Positions 33,651-40,986 of a stretch of DNA of 64,000 nucleotides are shown piece after piece. Source of the stretch: Streptomyces sp. NBC_01478 (GTDB lineage Bacteria > Actinomycetota > Actinomycetes > Streptomycetales > Streptomycetaceae); assembly GCF_036227225.1 (NCBI RefSeq), contig NZ_CP109444.1, positions 1,302,001 to 1,366,000 of the forward strand, read 5' to 3'. A program made the translations under genes and the position numbers. Below the pieces are notes generated by a model. That model was not told where the DNA came from, did no database searches, and was given only the letters and a program-made list of their open reading frames with translations. How positions within the stretch are numbered: the stretch's first letter is position 1; every line of letters starts with the position of its first letter.

Positions 33651-34442
33651 TCACTCCGCCCGGGTCTGCGGCTCGTACACGTACGGCGTCGTCGTGGTCA
33701 GCCGGGCGAAGCCGAGGCGTTCGAGGATGGGGCGGCTCTCGTCGGAGGCGTCGACCTGGAGGTAGCGGTAGCCGCGGTCCGCGGCGATGCGGGCGCGGTG
33801 GGCGATCAGTGCGCGGTAGATGCCGCGGCCCCTCCATGCCTTCACCGTGCCGCCGCCCCACAGACCGGCGAAGTCGGTGCCGGGGACGAGTTCCATCCGG
33901 GCCGCGCTCACCGGTTCGTCACCGGCGAGGGCGACGACGGCCACCAACGAGTCGGGTTCGGCGGCGAGTTGGTCGAGGAGGCGGGCGCGCAGCCGGCTGC
34001 TGTCCGTGCCGAAGGCCTGCTCGTGGACGTGCACCAGGAGGTCGACGCCGGCCTGGTCGGTGGCGGTCAACAGGCGGACGCCGTCCGGCAGTTCGGCGTC
34101 GAGGGTGAGTGCGGCGACCTCACCGATCATCAGCGCCTCCGGCGGCTCGGGCGTGAACCCCGCCGCCGTCAGCCGCTGTCCGAGATCCGCCGGCAGGTCG
34201 TGTCCGTAGAGCTTCCACTCGAAGTCACGGCCGAGCGCGCTGAAATACGCGATCTGCTCGGCGATCGCCGCGTCCGCGTCCGTGGTGTCCAGGTCCGACC
34301 ACAGCACGCCGTTCCACCCGTGTGCGTCGGCGACCTGGCGCACCACTCCCCCGACCCGCTCGACGTGGGCTCCGGGGCCGTCGGGCCGGGCGCCTTCACG
34401 CAGTTCACGGTCGTGGAGGGCAAGTACCGCGGCAAGATCCAT
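33651..34442 (-). CDS. GNAT-family N-acetyltransferase
   Basis: A 263-residue acetyltransferase. The first ~120 residues form a divergent N-terminal half; the catalytic GNAT part has AARMELVPGTDFAGLWGGGTVK and the acetyl-CoA loop AWRGRGIYRALIAHRARIAADRG (QxxGxG/A variant), followed by YLQVDASDESRPILERLGF. It acetylates an amine of unknown identity. The start at 34442 has only a weak ribosome site (AAGTGG). It shares its strand with the MerR gene upstream (40-base gap) and could be part of the same transcript. Confidence 0.8.
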   Translation of the reverse strand: MDLAAVLALHDRELREGARPDGPGAHVERVGGVVRQVADAHGWNGVLWSDLDTTDADAAIAEQIAYFSALGRDFEWKLYGHDLPADLGQRLTAAGFTPEPPEALMIGEVAALTLDAELPDGVRLLTATDQAGVDLLVHVHEQAFGTDSSRLRARLLDQLAAEPDSLVAVVALAGDEPVSAARMELVPGTDFAGLWGGGTVKAWRGRGIYRALIAHRARIAADRGYRYLQVDASDESRPILERLGFARLTTTTPYVYEPQTRAE

Positions 34443-34482
34443 GCGCCCACTTCACCAGCCACGCCCGGACCCGGCAACGGAA

Positions 34483-34866
34483 TTACGAGCCCTGCGGCGG
34501 CCCGTCCGGTCGTACCGCCGCCAGATACGCGCTCAGCCGGTCGCGGTTGCGGGCCAGGCAGTCGATGCGGGCCTGGATCCGGTCGACGTGGTCGCTGAGC
34601 AGCGCCGCCGTCTCCTCGGTCAGACAGTCGGCGGGGACATGGATCTCCTCCGGGCCGGAGAGATACGGCAGGATCGCGCGGATCATCTCCGTGGTGAGCC
34701 CCGAGTCCAGCAGGCCCCGGATCTGCTGGACGTCACGGACCGCGGGCTCACCGTAGGAGCGGTAGCCGTTCTCGGTGCGGTCGGGGTGCAGCAGGTCCTG
34801 TTCCTCGTAGTAGCGCAGGAGGCGGGTGGGGACGCCGGTGCGGCGGGAGAGTTCGCCGATCTTCAT
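34483..34866 (-). CDS. MerR-family regulator divergent from an MFS exporter
   Basis: A 127-residue MerR protein. KIGELSRRTGVPTRLLRYYEEQDLL is the canonical helix-turn-helix, then NGYRSYGEPAVRDVQQIRGLLDSG, and a C-terminal coiled coil (EETAALLSDHVDRIQARIDCLARNRDRL). GGAGG lies 5 bases before the ATG at 34866. It is back to back with an MFS exporter, the typical layout in which MerR activates the pump when a drug binds; the single effector Cys (IDCL) is in the coiled coil and need not be functional. Confidence 0.88.
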   Translation of the reverse strand: MKIGELSRRTGVPTRLLRYYEEQDLLHPDRTENGYRSYGEPAVRDVQQIRGLLDSGLTTEMIRAILPYLSGPEEIHVPADCLTEETAALLSDHVDRIQARIDCLARNRDRLSAYLAAVRPDGPPQGS

Positions 34867-34945
34867 GGCTGCCTCCAGGGCGGGCGAGCGGGGCCGTACT
34901 CGCGGGGCTCGGCGATGGGAGGTTCGATGGTCGGGCGTTCGCTTG

Positions 34946-34965
34946 CCTTCACACTGATGTGAGGG
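34946..34965. promoter_or_regulatory. Candidate MerR dyad between the MerR and MFS genes
   Basis: CCTTCACA and TGTGAGGG (7 of 8 positions complementary) separated by CTGA, overlapping a TTGCCT -35-like element at 34944-34949 in the MFS direction. MerR sites typically lie between -35 and -10 in a long spacer; the -10 is not clear. Confidence 0.5.
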
Positions 34966-34980
34966 TTCGACCATGGTCCC

Positions 34981-36195
34981 ATGACCACCGCATCCCCGGC
35001 CAAGGGCATCGCCCTGCCCTGGTCCGGGCTCCTCGCCCTGTCCACGGCCGCCTTCACCGCCGTCCTGACCGAACTCCTCCCGGCCGGTCTGCTGCCCCGG
35101 ATGGCACCGGCCCTCGGTGTCTCCGAGGCGCGGGTCGGCTTCCTGGTCACCGGTTACGCGGTCGCCTCCTTCCTGGCCGCGATCCCGGTCACCGCCGCCC
35201 TGCGCGGGCTGCCGCGCCGCACCGTCCTCGTCGGCACGCTGCTGGGCTTCGCCTGCGCCGACGCGGTGGTCGCGCTGTCGTCGTCGTACGCCCTCACCTT
35301 CGGCGCCCGGCTGCTCGCCGGGGTGATGGGCGGCACCATGTGGGCGATGCTCGCCGGGTACGCCGCCCGGATGGTGCCCGTCGAGCGACGCGGCCGGGCC
35401 ATCGCGATCGTGCTGGCCGGGATCACCCTCGCCCTGTCCCTGGGCGTGCCCGCCGGCACCGCGCTGGCCGGGGCGGTCGGCTGGCGCACGGCGTTCGGGA
35501 TGCTGGCCGGGCTCGCGGTCCTGGTGGTGGTCTGGCTACGGCTGCGGGTCCCCGACTTCCCCGGTGAACTCCCCGGCGCACGCGTGCCGTTGAGGAGTGT
35601 CGCCCTACTGCCGGGGATTCCGGCGGTCCTGTCGGTCACGCTGTTCCTGCTGCTGGGGCATCAGGTGATGTACACGTACGTCGCCCCGTTCACGGCGCAC
35701 ACCGGCTACGGCCGTACGGACGTCGTCCTGCTGGTGTTCGGGGCCGCCACGGTCGTCGGGATCTGGGCCACCGGGGTGCTCGTGGACCGGTGGGCGCGGC
35801 CCACACTGTTGGGCGCGATGACCCTGTTCGTGGTGGTCATGTGTGTGCTCGGCCTCCATGGCGACTCCCCCGCGGTGCTGCTCGGTTCCGTCGCCGTGTG
35901 GGGCGTCGCGTTCGGCGGGGCGCCGACACTGATCCAGACCGCGCTCGTCAACGCCTCGGGTCCCGAACACGCCGACGTGGCAACGTCGTTGCAGACCACG
36001 GTGTACAACGCGGGCATCGCCGGGGGGTCGTTCACCGGTGGACTCGCCCTGTCGGGGTTGGGCGCGGGGGCCTTGCCCTGGACGGCGTTGCCGTTGGTCG
36101 CGGGCGCGCTCACTGTCGTCGTGCTGGGCCGCCGGCACGCGTTCCCGGCGGCACCCGCCCAGGCCGACCAACACGTCAACTCACCTTGTGTGTAA
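34981..36195 (+). CDS. MFS drug exporter (Cmx/CmrA-like)
   Basis: A 404-residue transporter with 12 predicted helices. TAVLTELLPAGLLPRMAPALGVSEARVGFLVTGYAV and the LLPR/VTGYA elements are typical of the chloramphenicol/sugar-efflux DHA12 group, with GVLVDRWARP as the interdomain loop motif. It probably exports a hydrophobic drug or metabolite by proton antiport. The ATG at 34981 follows GACCATGGTCCC with little ribosome signal. The divergent MerR gene probably regulates it. A second, similar MFS gene lies at 50901. Confidence 0.88.
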   Translation: MTTASPAKGIALPWSGLLALSTAAFTAVLTELLPAGLLPRMAPALGVSEARVGFLVTGYAVASFLAAIPVTAALRGLPRRTVLVGTLLGFACADAVVALSSSYALTFGARLLAGVMGGTMWAMLAGYAARMVPVERRGRAIAIVLAGITLALSLGVPAGTALAGAVGWRTAFGMLAGLAVLVVVWLRLRVPDFPGELPGARVPLRSVALLPGIPAVLSVTLFLLLGHQVMYTYVAPFTAHTGYGRTDVVLLVFGAATVVGIWATGVLVDRWARPTLLGAMTLFVVVMCVLGLHGDSPAVLLGSVAVWGVAFGGAPTLIQTALVNASGPEHADVATSLQTTVYNAGIAGGSFTGGLALSGLGAGALPWTALPLVAGALTVVVLGRRHAFPAAPAQADQHVNSPCV

Positions 36196-36275
36196 GGGCC
36201 CCAACCGGGCGCGGGGCTGTGACACGTGCCGCTCCGCTGCGGGGGCGCGACCGACCCGCAGACAGGCAACCGACG
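36196..36275. repeat. Degenerate Streptomyces intergenic repeat
   Basis: The 80 bases after the MFS stop read like the short GC repeat seen in many Streptomyces intergenic regions (GGGCGCGGGGCTGT..., then GGGGGCGCGACC..., then CCGCAGACAGGCAACCGAC). It lies between two convergent genes and may act as a terminator. Identification is by recalled pattern, not alignment. Confidence 0.45.
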
Positions 36276-36292
36276 ACCCCGCACCTGATTTC

Positions 36293-37192
36293 CTACGCCT
36301 CCCCGAAGTAATGCCCCGCCTCCAGGTCGGCGATCAGCCCGACCTCCACCGGCTCCCACCCCGTCTGCTTCCGCGTCAGCGTGCTCGACGCCGGGCAGTC
36401 CAGCGAGGCGACGAGGCCGAGGAACCCGAAGTGGCCGACCGCCTGCTCGGCAGACACGCTGCCGGTCGGGACGTCGAGGCGGCGGGCGATGACCTCGGCG
36501 ATCTCGCGGAGCGGCAGCGCCTCGTCGCCGACCGCGTGGTATTGCGCGCCCGCCGGGGCCGACTCCAGGGCCCAGCGGTACAGCTTGGCCGCGTCGAGCC
36601 GGTGCACGGCGGGCCAGCGGGCGGCGCCCTCGCCGACGTACGCCGACAGGCCCTTCTCCCGTGCTACGGCGATGAGTTGGGGGACGAATCCCTGGTCACC
36701 GGTGCCGTGCACGGAACGAGGCAGCCGGATGACCGACGACCGCACTCCGCGCTCCGCCAGCGCCACCCCCGCGATCTCGGAGGGCTGCCGGGTCGCCGCG
36801 AACGACCCGGGTTCGACGTGATCCTCCTCCGTCGCCACCCGCCCGTCGGAGAGTCCGGGTGTGCCCGAGGTGACCACGAACGGCTTGTCCGTGCCCGCGA
36901 GTTGCTCACCGATCGCCTCGATGGCGCGCAGATCGGTGGCGCAGTTGGCGGCGAAGTCGGTGAAGTCATGGATGAACGCCAGATGGCAGACCCCGTCCGC
37001 CGCCGCCGCGCCGCTCCGCAGGCTGTCGAGATCGTCGAGCGAGCCCCGGTGCACGGCGGCCCCCACGGCCGTCAGCGCCTCGGCGGACGCGTCCGAGCGG
37101 GCCAGTCCGGTGACCGTGTGCCCGGCGTCGAGCAGTTCACGGACCACGGCGGAGCCGATGAAGCCGGTCGCGCCGGTGACGAAAACTCGCAT
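36293..37192 (-). CDS. NAD-dependent epimerase/SDR-family oxidoreductase
   Basis: A 299-residue atypical/extended SDR. RVFVTGATGFIGSAVVRELLDAGH is the Rossmann motif, LARSDASAEAL follows beta-2, and GVCHLAFIHDF and VVTSGTPG are mid-domain strands. The usual YxxxK is not evident (TRQPSEIAGVALAERG occupies the place), so it resembles NmrA-like/atypical SDRs. The ATG at 37192 has AAGGA 7 bases upstream. It is divergent from a LysR gene 170 bases away, which probably controls it. Confidence 0.82.
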   Translation of the reverse strand: MRVFVTGATGFIGSAVVRELLDAGHTVTGLARSDASAEALTAVGAAVHRGSLDDLDSLRSGAAAADGVCHLAFIHDFTDFAANCATDLRAIEAIGEQLAGTDKPFVVTSGTPGLSDGRVATEEDHVEPGSFAATRQPSEIAGVALAERGVRSSVIRLPRSVHGTGDQGFVPQLIAVAREKGLSAYVGEGAARWPAVHRLDAAKLYRWALESAPAGAQYHAVGDEALPLREIAEVIARRLDVPTGSVSAEQAVGHFGFLGLVASLDCPASSTLTRKQTGWEPVEVGLIADLEAGHYFGEA

Positions 37193-37362
37193 GCTGCGTT
37201 CCTTCGAAGAGAGAGGGATCTGTGCTGTGTTTCCATCGTGGGCGGGGCACGGGTTCCCGGTCCAAAGCCTGTTTCGCATGGGGCAATACGGATCAGGCAT
37301 CACAGCAGCTCAGAAGCCCATACGGCCAGAGTCCCCGCAGCCACACGCCGTACACTTCAGGC

Positions 37363-38292
37363 ATGACGGACCTGCCTTCCGCGCCCGATCTCGAACTGCG
37401 CCTCGTGCGGTACTTCATCGCCGTCGCCGAGCAGCGTCACTTCGGCCGCGCCGCCGAGGCGCTGCACATCACCCAGCCGTCCCTGAGCCGTCAAGTCCGG
37501 CGGCTGGAGGACCAGTTGGGGGCCCGGCTGCTGGACCGTACCCCGCAGGGCACCCGGCTCACGGAGGCCGGGGAGGTCTTCCTGCCCCGCGCCAAGGCGC
37601 TGTTGCGCTCCGCCGCCCAGGCCGCGGCGGAGACCCGCGCCGCCGCGGAACCCAGCCGCCTCACCGTCGGGTACATGGCGAACCTCTTCGTCACTCCGGC
37701 GGTGCGCCAGGTGCGGCGCCGGCATCCGGACGCCGATGTGCAGGTCGTGCATCTGGCCTACGACGATGTGCGTGCGGCCCTGCTCGATCGCCGGGTCGAC
37801 GCGGTGGTGGCCCGACTGCCGTTCGCCACCGACCAGTTGGAGGTCACGGTCCTCTACGACGAGCCCCGCCTCCTGCTCGTGCCGCTCGACCACCGGCTGG
37901 CCGGCAAGGAGTCCGTCACCCTGGACGACATCTCCGACGAGCCCGTTCCGCAGGTTCCCGGCGCGGACCCGGCGTGGAGCGCGTTCTGGCGTATCGATCC
38001 CCGGCCCGACGGCCGCCCGGCACCCGGCGGTCCGGTCATCCGGGCTCTGGAGGACAAGTTCGAGTTCGTCGCCGACGGGCGGGCCGTGGCCATCATCGCC
38101 GGGCTCCGCCCGGGCCAGACGGTCCGCCCGGACATCACGGCGATCCCTCTCCACGGCGTCGAGCCGAGCCACGTCGCCCTCGCGACCCGGGCAGGTGAGC
38201 ACAACCGGCTGCTGACCGCGTTCCGGAAGGCGGCCCACGCACTTCTCCGGGCTCCGGCGGAGCAGAAGGAGGAACTCCCCTACGGCTCTTAG
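37363..38292 (+). CDS. LysR-family regulator divergent from the SDR gene
   Basis: A 309-residue LysR protein. DLELRLVRYFIAVAEQRHFGRAAEALHITQPSLSRQVRRLEDQLG is the textbook helix-turn-helix, and the effector domain has VGYMANLFVTPAVRQVRRRHPDADVQV. The ATG at 37363 matches the LysR start; the longer frame begins in the divergent SDR promoter. Its target is probably the back-to-back SDR gene. A terminator (38337-38368) follows. Confidence 0.9.
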   Translation: MTDLPSAPDLELRLVRYFIAVAEQRHFGRAAEALHITQPSLSRQVRRLEDQLGARLLDRTPQGTRLTEAGEVFLPRAKALLRSAAQAAAETRAAAEPSRLTVGYMANLFVTPAVRQVRRRHPDADVQVVHLAYDDVRAALLDRRVDAVVARLPFATDQLEVTVLYDEPRLLLVPLDHRLAGKESVTLDDISDEPVPQVPGADPAWSAFWRIDPRPDGRPAPGGPVIRALEDKFEFVADGRAVAIIAGLRPGQTVRPDITAIPLHGVEPSHVALATRAGEHNRLLTAFRKAAHALLRAPAEQKEELPYGS

Positions 38293-38336
38293 GAGTTGAC
38301 GTCCCGCCGTACCGACCGGGTCGCCCCGGACGACGG

Positions 38337-38368
38337 AGGCCCCACCGGTCGTGTACCCGGTGGGGCCT
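38337..38368. terminator. Bidirectional terminator between LysR and chaplin genes
   Basis: A perfect 12-base stem (AGGCCCCACCGG and its complement) with an 8-base loop, extended by a bulged 3-base pair stretch, followed by TTCCGTTCC. It lies in the gap between two convergent genes. Confidence 0.8.
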
Positions 38369-38392
38369 TCCGTTCCGGAGCGGGTGCTCGGG

Positions 38393-39085
38393 TCAGCGTC
38401 CCGCCCTGGGGCGGTAGCGCCGGTACAGGGCGGTGCCGCCCAGGAGGAGGGCCGCGCCCATGGCGGCGGCCGGGACTGTGCTGTCGGCGCCTGTGTGGGC
38501 GAGCGACGCGCCGGCGGCGGGCGGGGCGGGGTGCCCCTCCACCTCCGTGGGCGGTGCCGGGTGCGGCTTCGACGGCGTGGGCGGCGCCGGGGTCGGCGGT
38601 GCGGGGTGGTGGGGGTGGTCGCCGGAGGTGTTCACGGACTGGTTGCCCACGGTCGGGTTGCCGATGCCGACCACGTTCACGGAATTGCCGCTGAGGTTCA
38701 CGGGGAGATGGATCGGGAGTTGTACTCCGTTGCCGGAGAGCACACCGGGCGAATCCTTTTCGCCGCCCTGTGCGACGGCGCCGCCGCGCGGCCCGCCGTG
38801 GTTCTTCCCGCCGGACCTGTTCGCGCCGCCCGCTTTCGCACCGCCGCTTTCGTCGGCGCACCTGTTGCCCGCGGCGGGATTGAGGAGCCCCACCACGTTG
38901 ACGGTGTTCCCGCACACGTTCACCGGCACGTGCACCGGGAGCTGAAGGGTGTTGCCGGAGACCACCCCGGGCGAACCGGCCGCCGAGCCGTCCGCACCGG
39001 AGTCGGCGAACGCCGGCAGCGCCGCGGCCATCGCACCGGATACGGCGGCGACGGCGATCACACCGTTTCGGGTAACCCGTTTCAT
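38393..39085 (-). CDS. Long chaplin with two chaplin domains and LAxTG sortase signal
   Basis: A 230-residue exported surface protein. Signal peptide: MKRVTRNGVIAVAAVSGAMA, cut near AFADS. Chaplin domain 1 (residues 37-77, SPGVVSGNTLQLPVHVPVN...) has the paired Cys58 and Cys76. Domain 2 (111-151) is close in sequence but has Ser at both Cys positions. Between and after them are Gly/Asn- and Pro-rich linkers (PPTPAPPTPSKP). The C-terminus is a sortase signal: LAHTG at 195-199, hydrophobic helix, RRYRPR tail. Long chaplins are anchored to the aerial hypha wall and nucleate the hydrophobic fibril layer. AGGGA precedes the ATG at 39085. Confidence 0.93.
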   Translation of the reverse strand: MKRVTRNGVIAVAAVSGAMAAALPAFADSGADGSAAGSPGVVSGNTLQLPVHVPVNVCGNTVNVVGLLNPAAGNRCADESGGAKAGGANRSGGKNHGGPRGGAVAQGGEKDSPGVLSGNGVQLPIHLPVNLSGNSVNVVGIGNPTVGNQSVNTSGDHPHHPAPPTPAPPTPSKPHPAPPTEVEGHPAPPAAGASLAHTGADSTVPAAAMGAALLLGGTALYRRYRPRAGR

Positions 39086-39399
39086 AGGTTCCCTGCCTTC
39101 CAGAGATGTAGCGGGCAATCACCCGCACCGGATAGAACGCGGGCGCACCATCCGAGTTATGGCTTATCGGCCTTTCACTCCATCGAGCGTCACGGTTATC
39201 GAACTACTCGTAACGAAACTTGATCAGTTCTTGTCCGGCAGGAAATCGCAGGAAACCATTAGTCGGAAAACCTCTTATGCCTATTGAAGGGGCGCAGAAT
39301 ACGGCACCGATCACCGCTCCGCCCGCCGGGAGGCGGGGCCCGCGCGGCCCGCCTATCGTGATCACAGGCGCTGGTCACGGCGCGTTCTTGGAGGCATTG
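39086..39399. promoter_or_regulatory. 314-base divergent promoter region of chaplin and tripeptidyl-peptidase genes
   Basis: No gene is seen here. The middle (39160-39300) is AT-rich for this genome, with CGTAACGAAACTTGATCAGTTC and AACCTCTTATGCCTATTGAAGG. Chaplin genes are commonly under the developmental sigma BldN (recalled consensus CGTAAC...CGTTGA); a CGTAAC occurs (39211-39216) but on the plus strand, without a fitting partner, so I do not assign it. Both neighbours are exported proteins. Confidence 0.35.
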
Positions 39400-40986
39400 A
39401 TGCTGGCCAAGCTGTCATCGCGGCCCGCGTTCCGGGGCTGCGCGTTCACCGGGGTCCTCACGCTGGCGCTGCTCGGCGCGGGGCTGCCCGCGCTCGCCAC
39501 GGCCGACGACCGGCCGACGTCCGACCTGTCCCGGTTCTACCGGCAGAAGGTGAAGTGGGCGGCGTGCAAGGACGGGGACGCGCCCAAGGACCTGCAGTGC
39601 GGAAAGGTCACCGTGCCGCTCGACTACGCGAAGCCCGGCGGGGGGACGCTCGATCTCGCGCTGGCCCGCTACCGGGCGACCGGGAAGTCGCGGGGCTCGG
39701 TGCTGCTGAACTTCGGCGGCCCGGGCGGCGCGGGCGTCAGTGAACTCGCCTCGGACGGCAAGGAGTTCATGGATCTGACGAACGGCTACGACGTCGTCAC
39801 CTTCGATCCGCGCGGCGTCGGCCAGTCCTCGCCCGTCAGTTGCGGTGAGGGCTCCGACCAGGGCTCGGCCGCCGTCGAGGAGGACACCACCGACAGCAGT
39901 GATCCGAAGGTCGTCCTCAAGCAGTTGCGGAAGGCGGCCGCCACCTGCGCCAAGTACTCCGGCCCGGTCCTGCCCCACATCGGCACGGTCAACGCGTCCC
40001 GCGACCTGGACGTGATGCGCCAGGCCCTCGGCGACAAGAAGCTCAACTACCTCGGTTTCTCCTACGGAACGCGGCTCGGCGCGGTGTACGCGGCCCAATT
40101 CCCCAAGAAGGTGGGCCGGTTGGTGCTCGACGGCGTCGACACCCTCACCGAACCGATGTCCGAGCAGGGGATCGCGGGCGCCGAGGGACAGCAGACGGCG
40201 CTGGAGGACTTCCTCAACTGGTGTGTGCAGGACATCGCCTGCCCCTTCGGGACGGACGCGCGGTCGGCGCCGGACCGGGTCGTCCAACTCGTCCGCTCAC
40301 TCGACCAGGACCCGGTGCAGTCGGACTTCGGCGACCGGTTCTCCGGTCAGGACCTGGTGGGTGCCATCAGCCAGGCGCTGTACAGCAAGCAGTTGTGGCC
40401 GACCCTGGAGCGGGCCATCGCCTCGCTGGTGGAGGACGGTGACACGCGGGCCGTGATGGCGTTCTCGTCGGGCGGTGCGGGTCTGCCCCGGCTGAGCGGC
40501 GGCGGGATCGTCGACGCCCAGGACGTCCCGCTCGACAACCTCCCGGCCGCGCTGATGGCCATCAACTGCGCGGACGACCCCGACCGCCCCACCGCCGAGC
40601 AGATCACCAGGAACCTGGCCGGCCTGCGCGCCGCGTACGAACAGGCCTCGCCGGTCTTCGGCCGCTACCGGCTCACCGAGGTGCTGATGTGCTACGGCCG
40701 TCCCAAGGGCACGGACTACATCCGCGACGACGTCAAGAACGTGCACGGGGCGAAGATGCTGCTCGTCGGGACCCGGGGCGACCCGGCGACGCCGTACCGC
40801 TGGACGGTGGAGACGGCCCAGCGGCTCGGTTCGTCGGCCGTGGTGCTGGACAACAAGGGTGAGGGCCACACCGGTTACGCGTCGTCCAAGTGTGTGCACA
40901 CCAAGGTCAATGACTTCCTGCTGTACGGCTCGCTGCCGCCCAGCGGGAGTTCCTGCGCGCCGGACACCTCGGCCTCAGGCAACTGA
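39400..40986 (+). CDS. Secreted alpha/beta hydrolase with TAP-like C-terminus (tripeptidyl aminopeptidase family)
   Basis: A 528-residue exported serine peptidase-like hydrolase. Signal peptide: GCAFTGVLTLALLGAGLPALATA. The alpha/beta core has LLNFGGPGGAGVSEL (oxyanion region), DPRGVGQSSPVSC, and the nucleophile elbow GFSYGTRLG; LLVGTRGDPATPY carries the Asp and NKGEGHTGY the His. The C-terminal TAP-like domain matches Streptomyces tripeptidyl aminopeptidases that trim peptides from outside the cell. GGAGG lies 5 bases before the ATG; a TTG three bases earlier is possible. Its 3' end overlaps asnB by 12 bases (40975-40986). Confidence 0.9.
   Translation: MLAKLSSRPAFRGCAFTGVLTLALLGAGLPALATADDRPTSDLSRFYRQKVKWAACKDGDAPKDLQCGKVTVPLDYAKPGGGTLDLALARYRATGKSRGSVLLNFGGPGGAGVSELASDGKEFMDLTNGYDVVTFDPRGVGQSSPVSCGEGSDQGSAAVEEDTTDSSDPKVVLKQLRKAAATCAKYSGPVLPHIGTVNASRDLDVMRQALGDKKLNYLGFSYGTRLGAVYAAQFPKKVGRLVLDGVDTLTEPMSEQGIAGAEGQQTALEDFLNWCVQDIACPFGTDARSAPDRVVQLVRSLDQDPVQSDFGDRFSGQDLVGAISQALYSKQLWPTLERAIASLVEDGDTRAVMAFSSGGAGLPRLSGGGIVDAQDVPLDNLPAALMAINCADDPDRPTAEQITRNLAGLRAAYEQASPVFGRYRLTEVLMCYGRPKGTDYIRDDVKNVHGAKMLLVGTRGDPATPYRWTVETAQRLGSSAVVLDNKGEGHTGYASSKCVHTKVNDFLLYGSLPPSGSSCAPDTSASGN

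Noticed and set aside
39190..39240. BldN-type promoter for the chaplin gene
   Set aside because: A CGTAAC is present but on the wrong strand, with no fitting -10.
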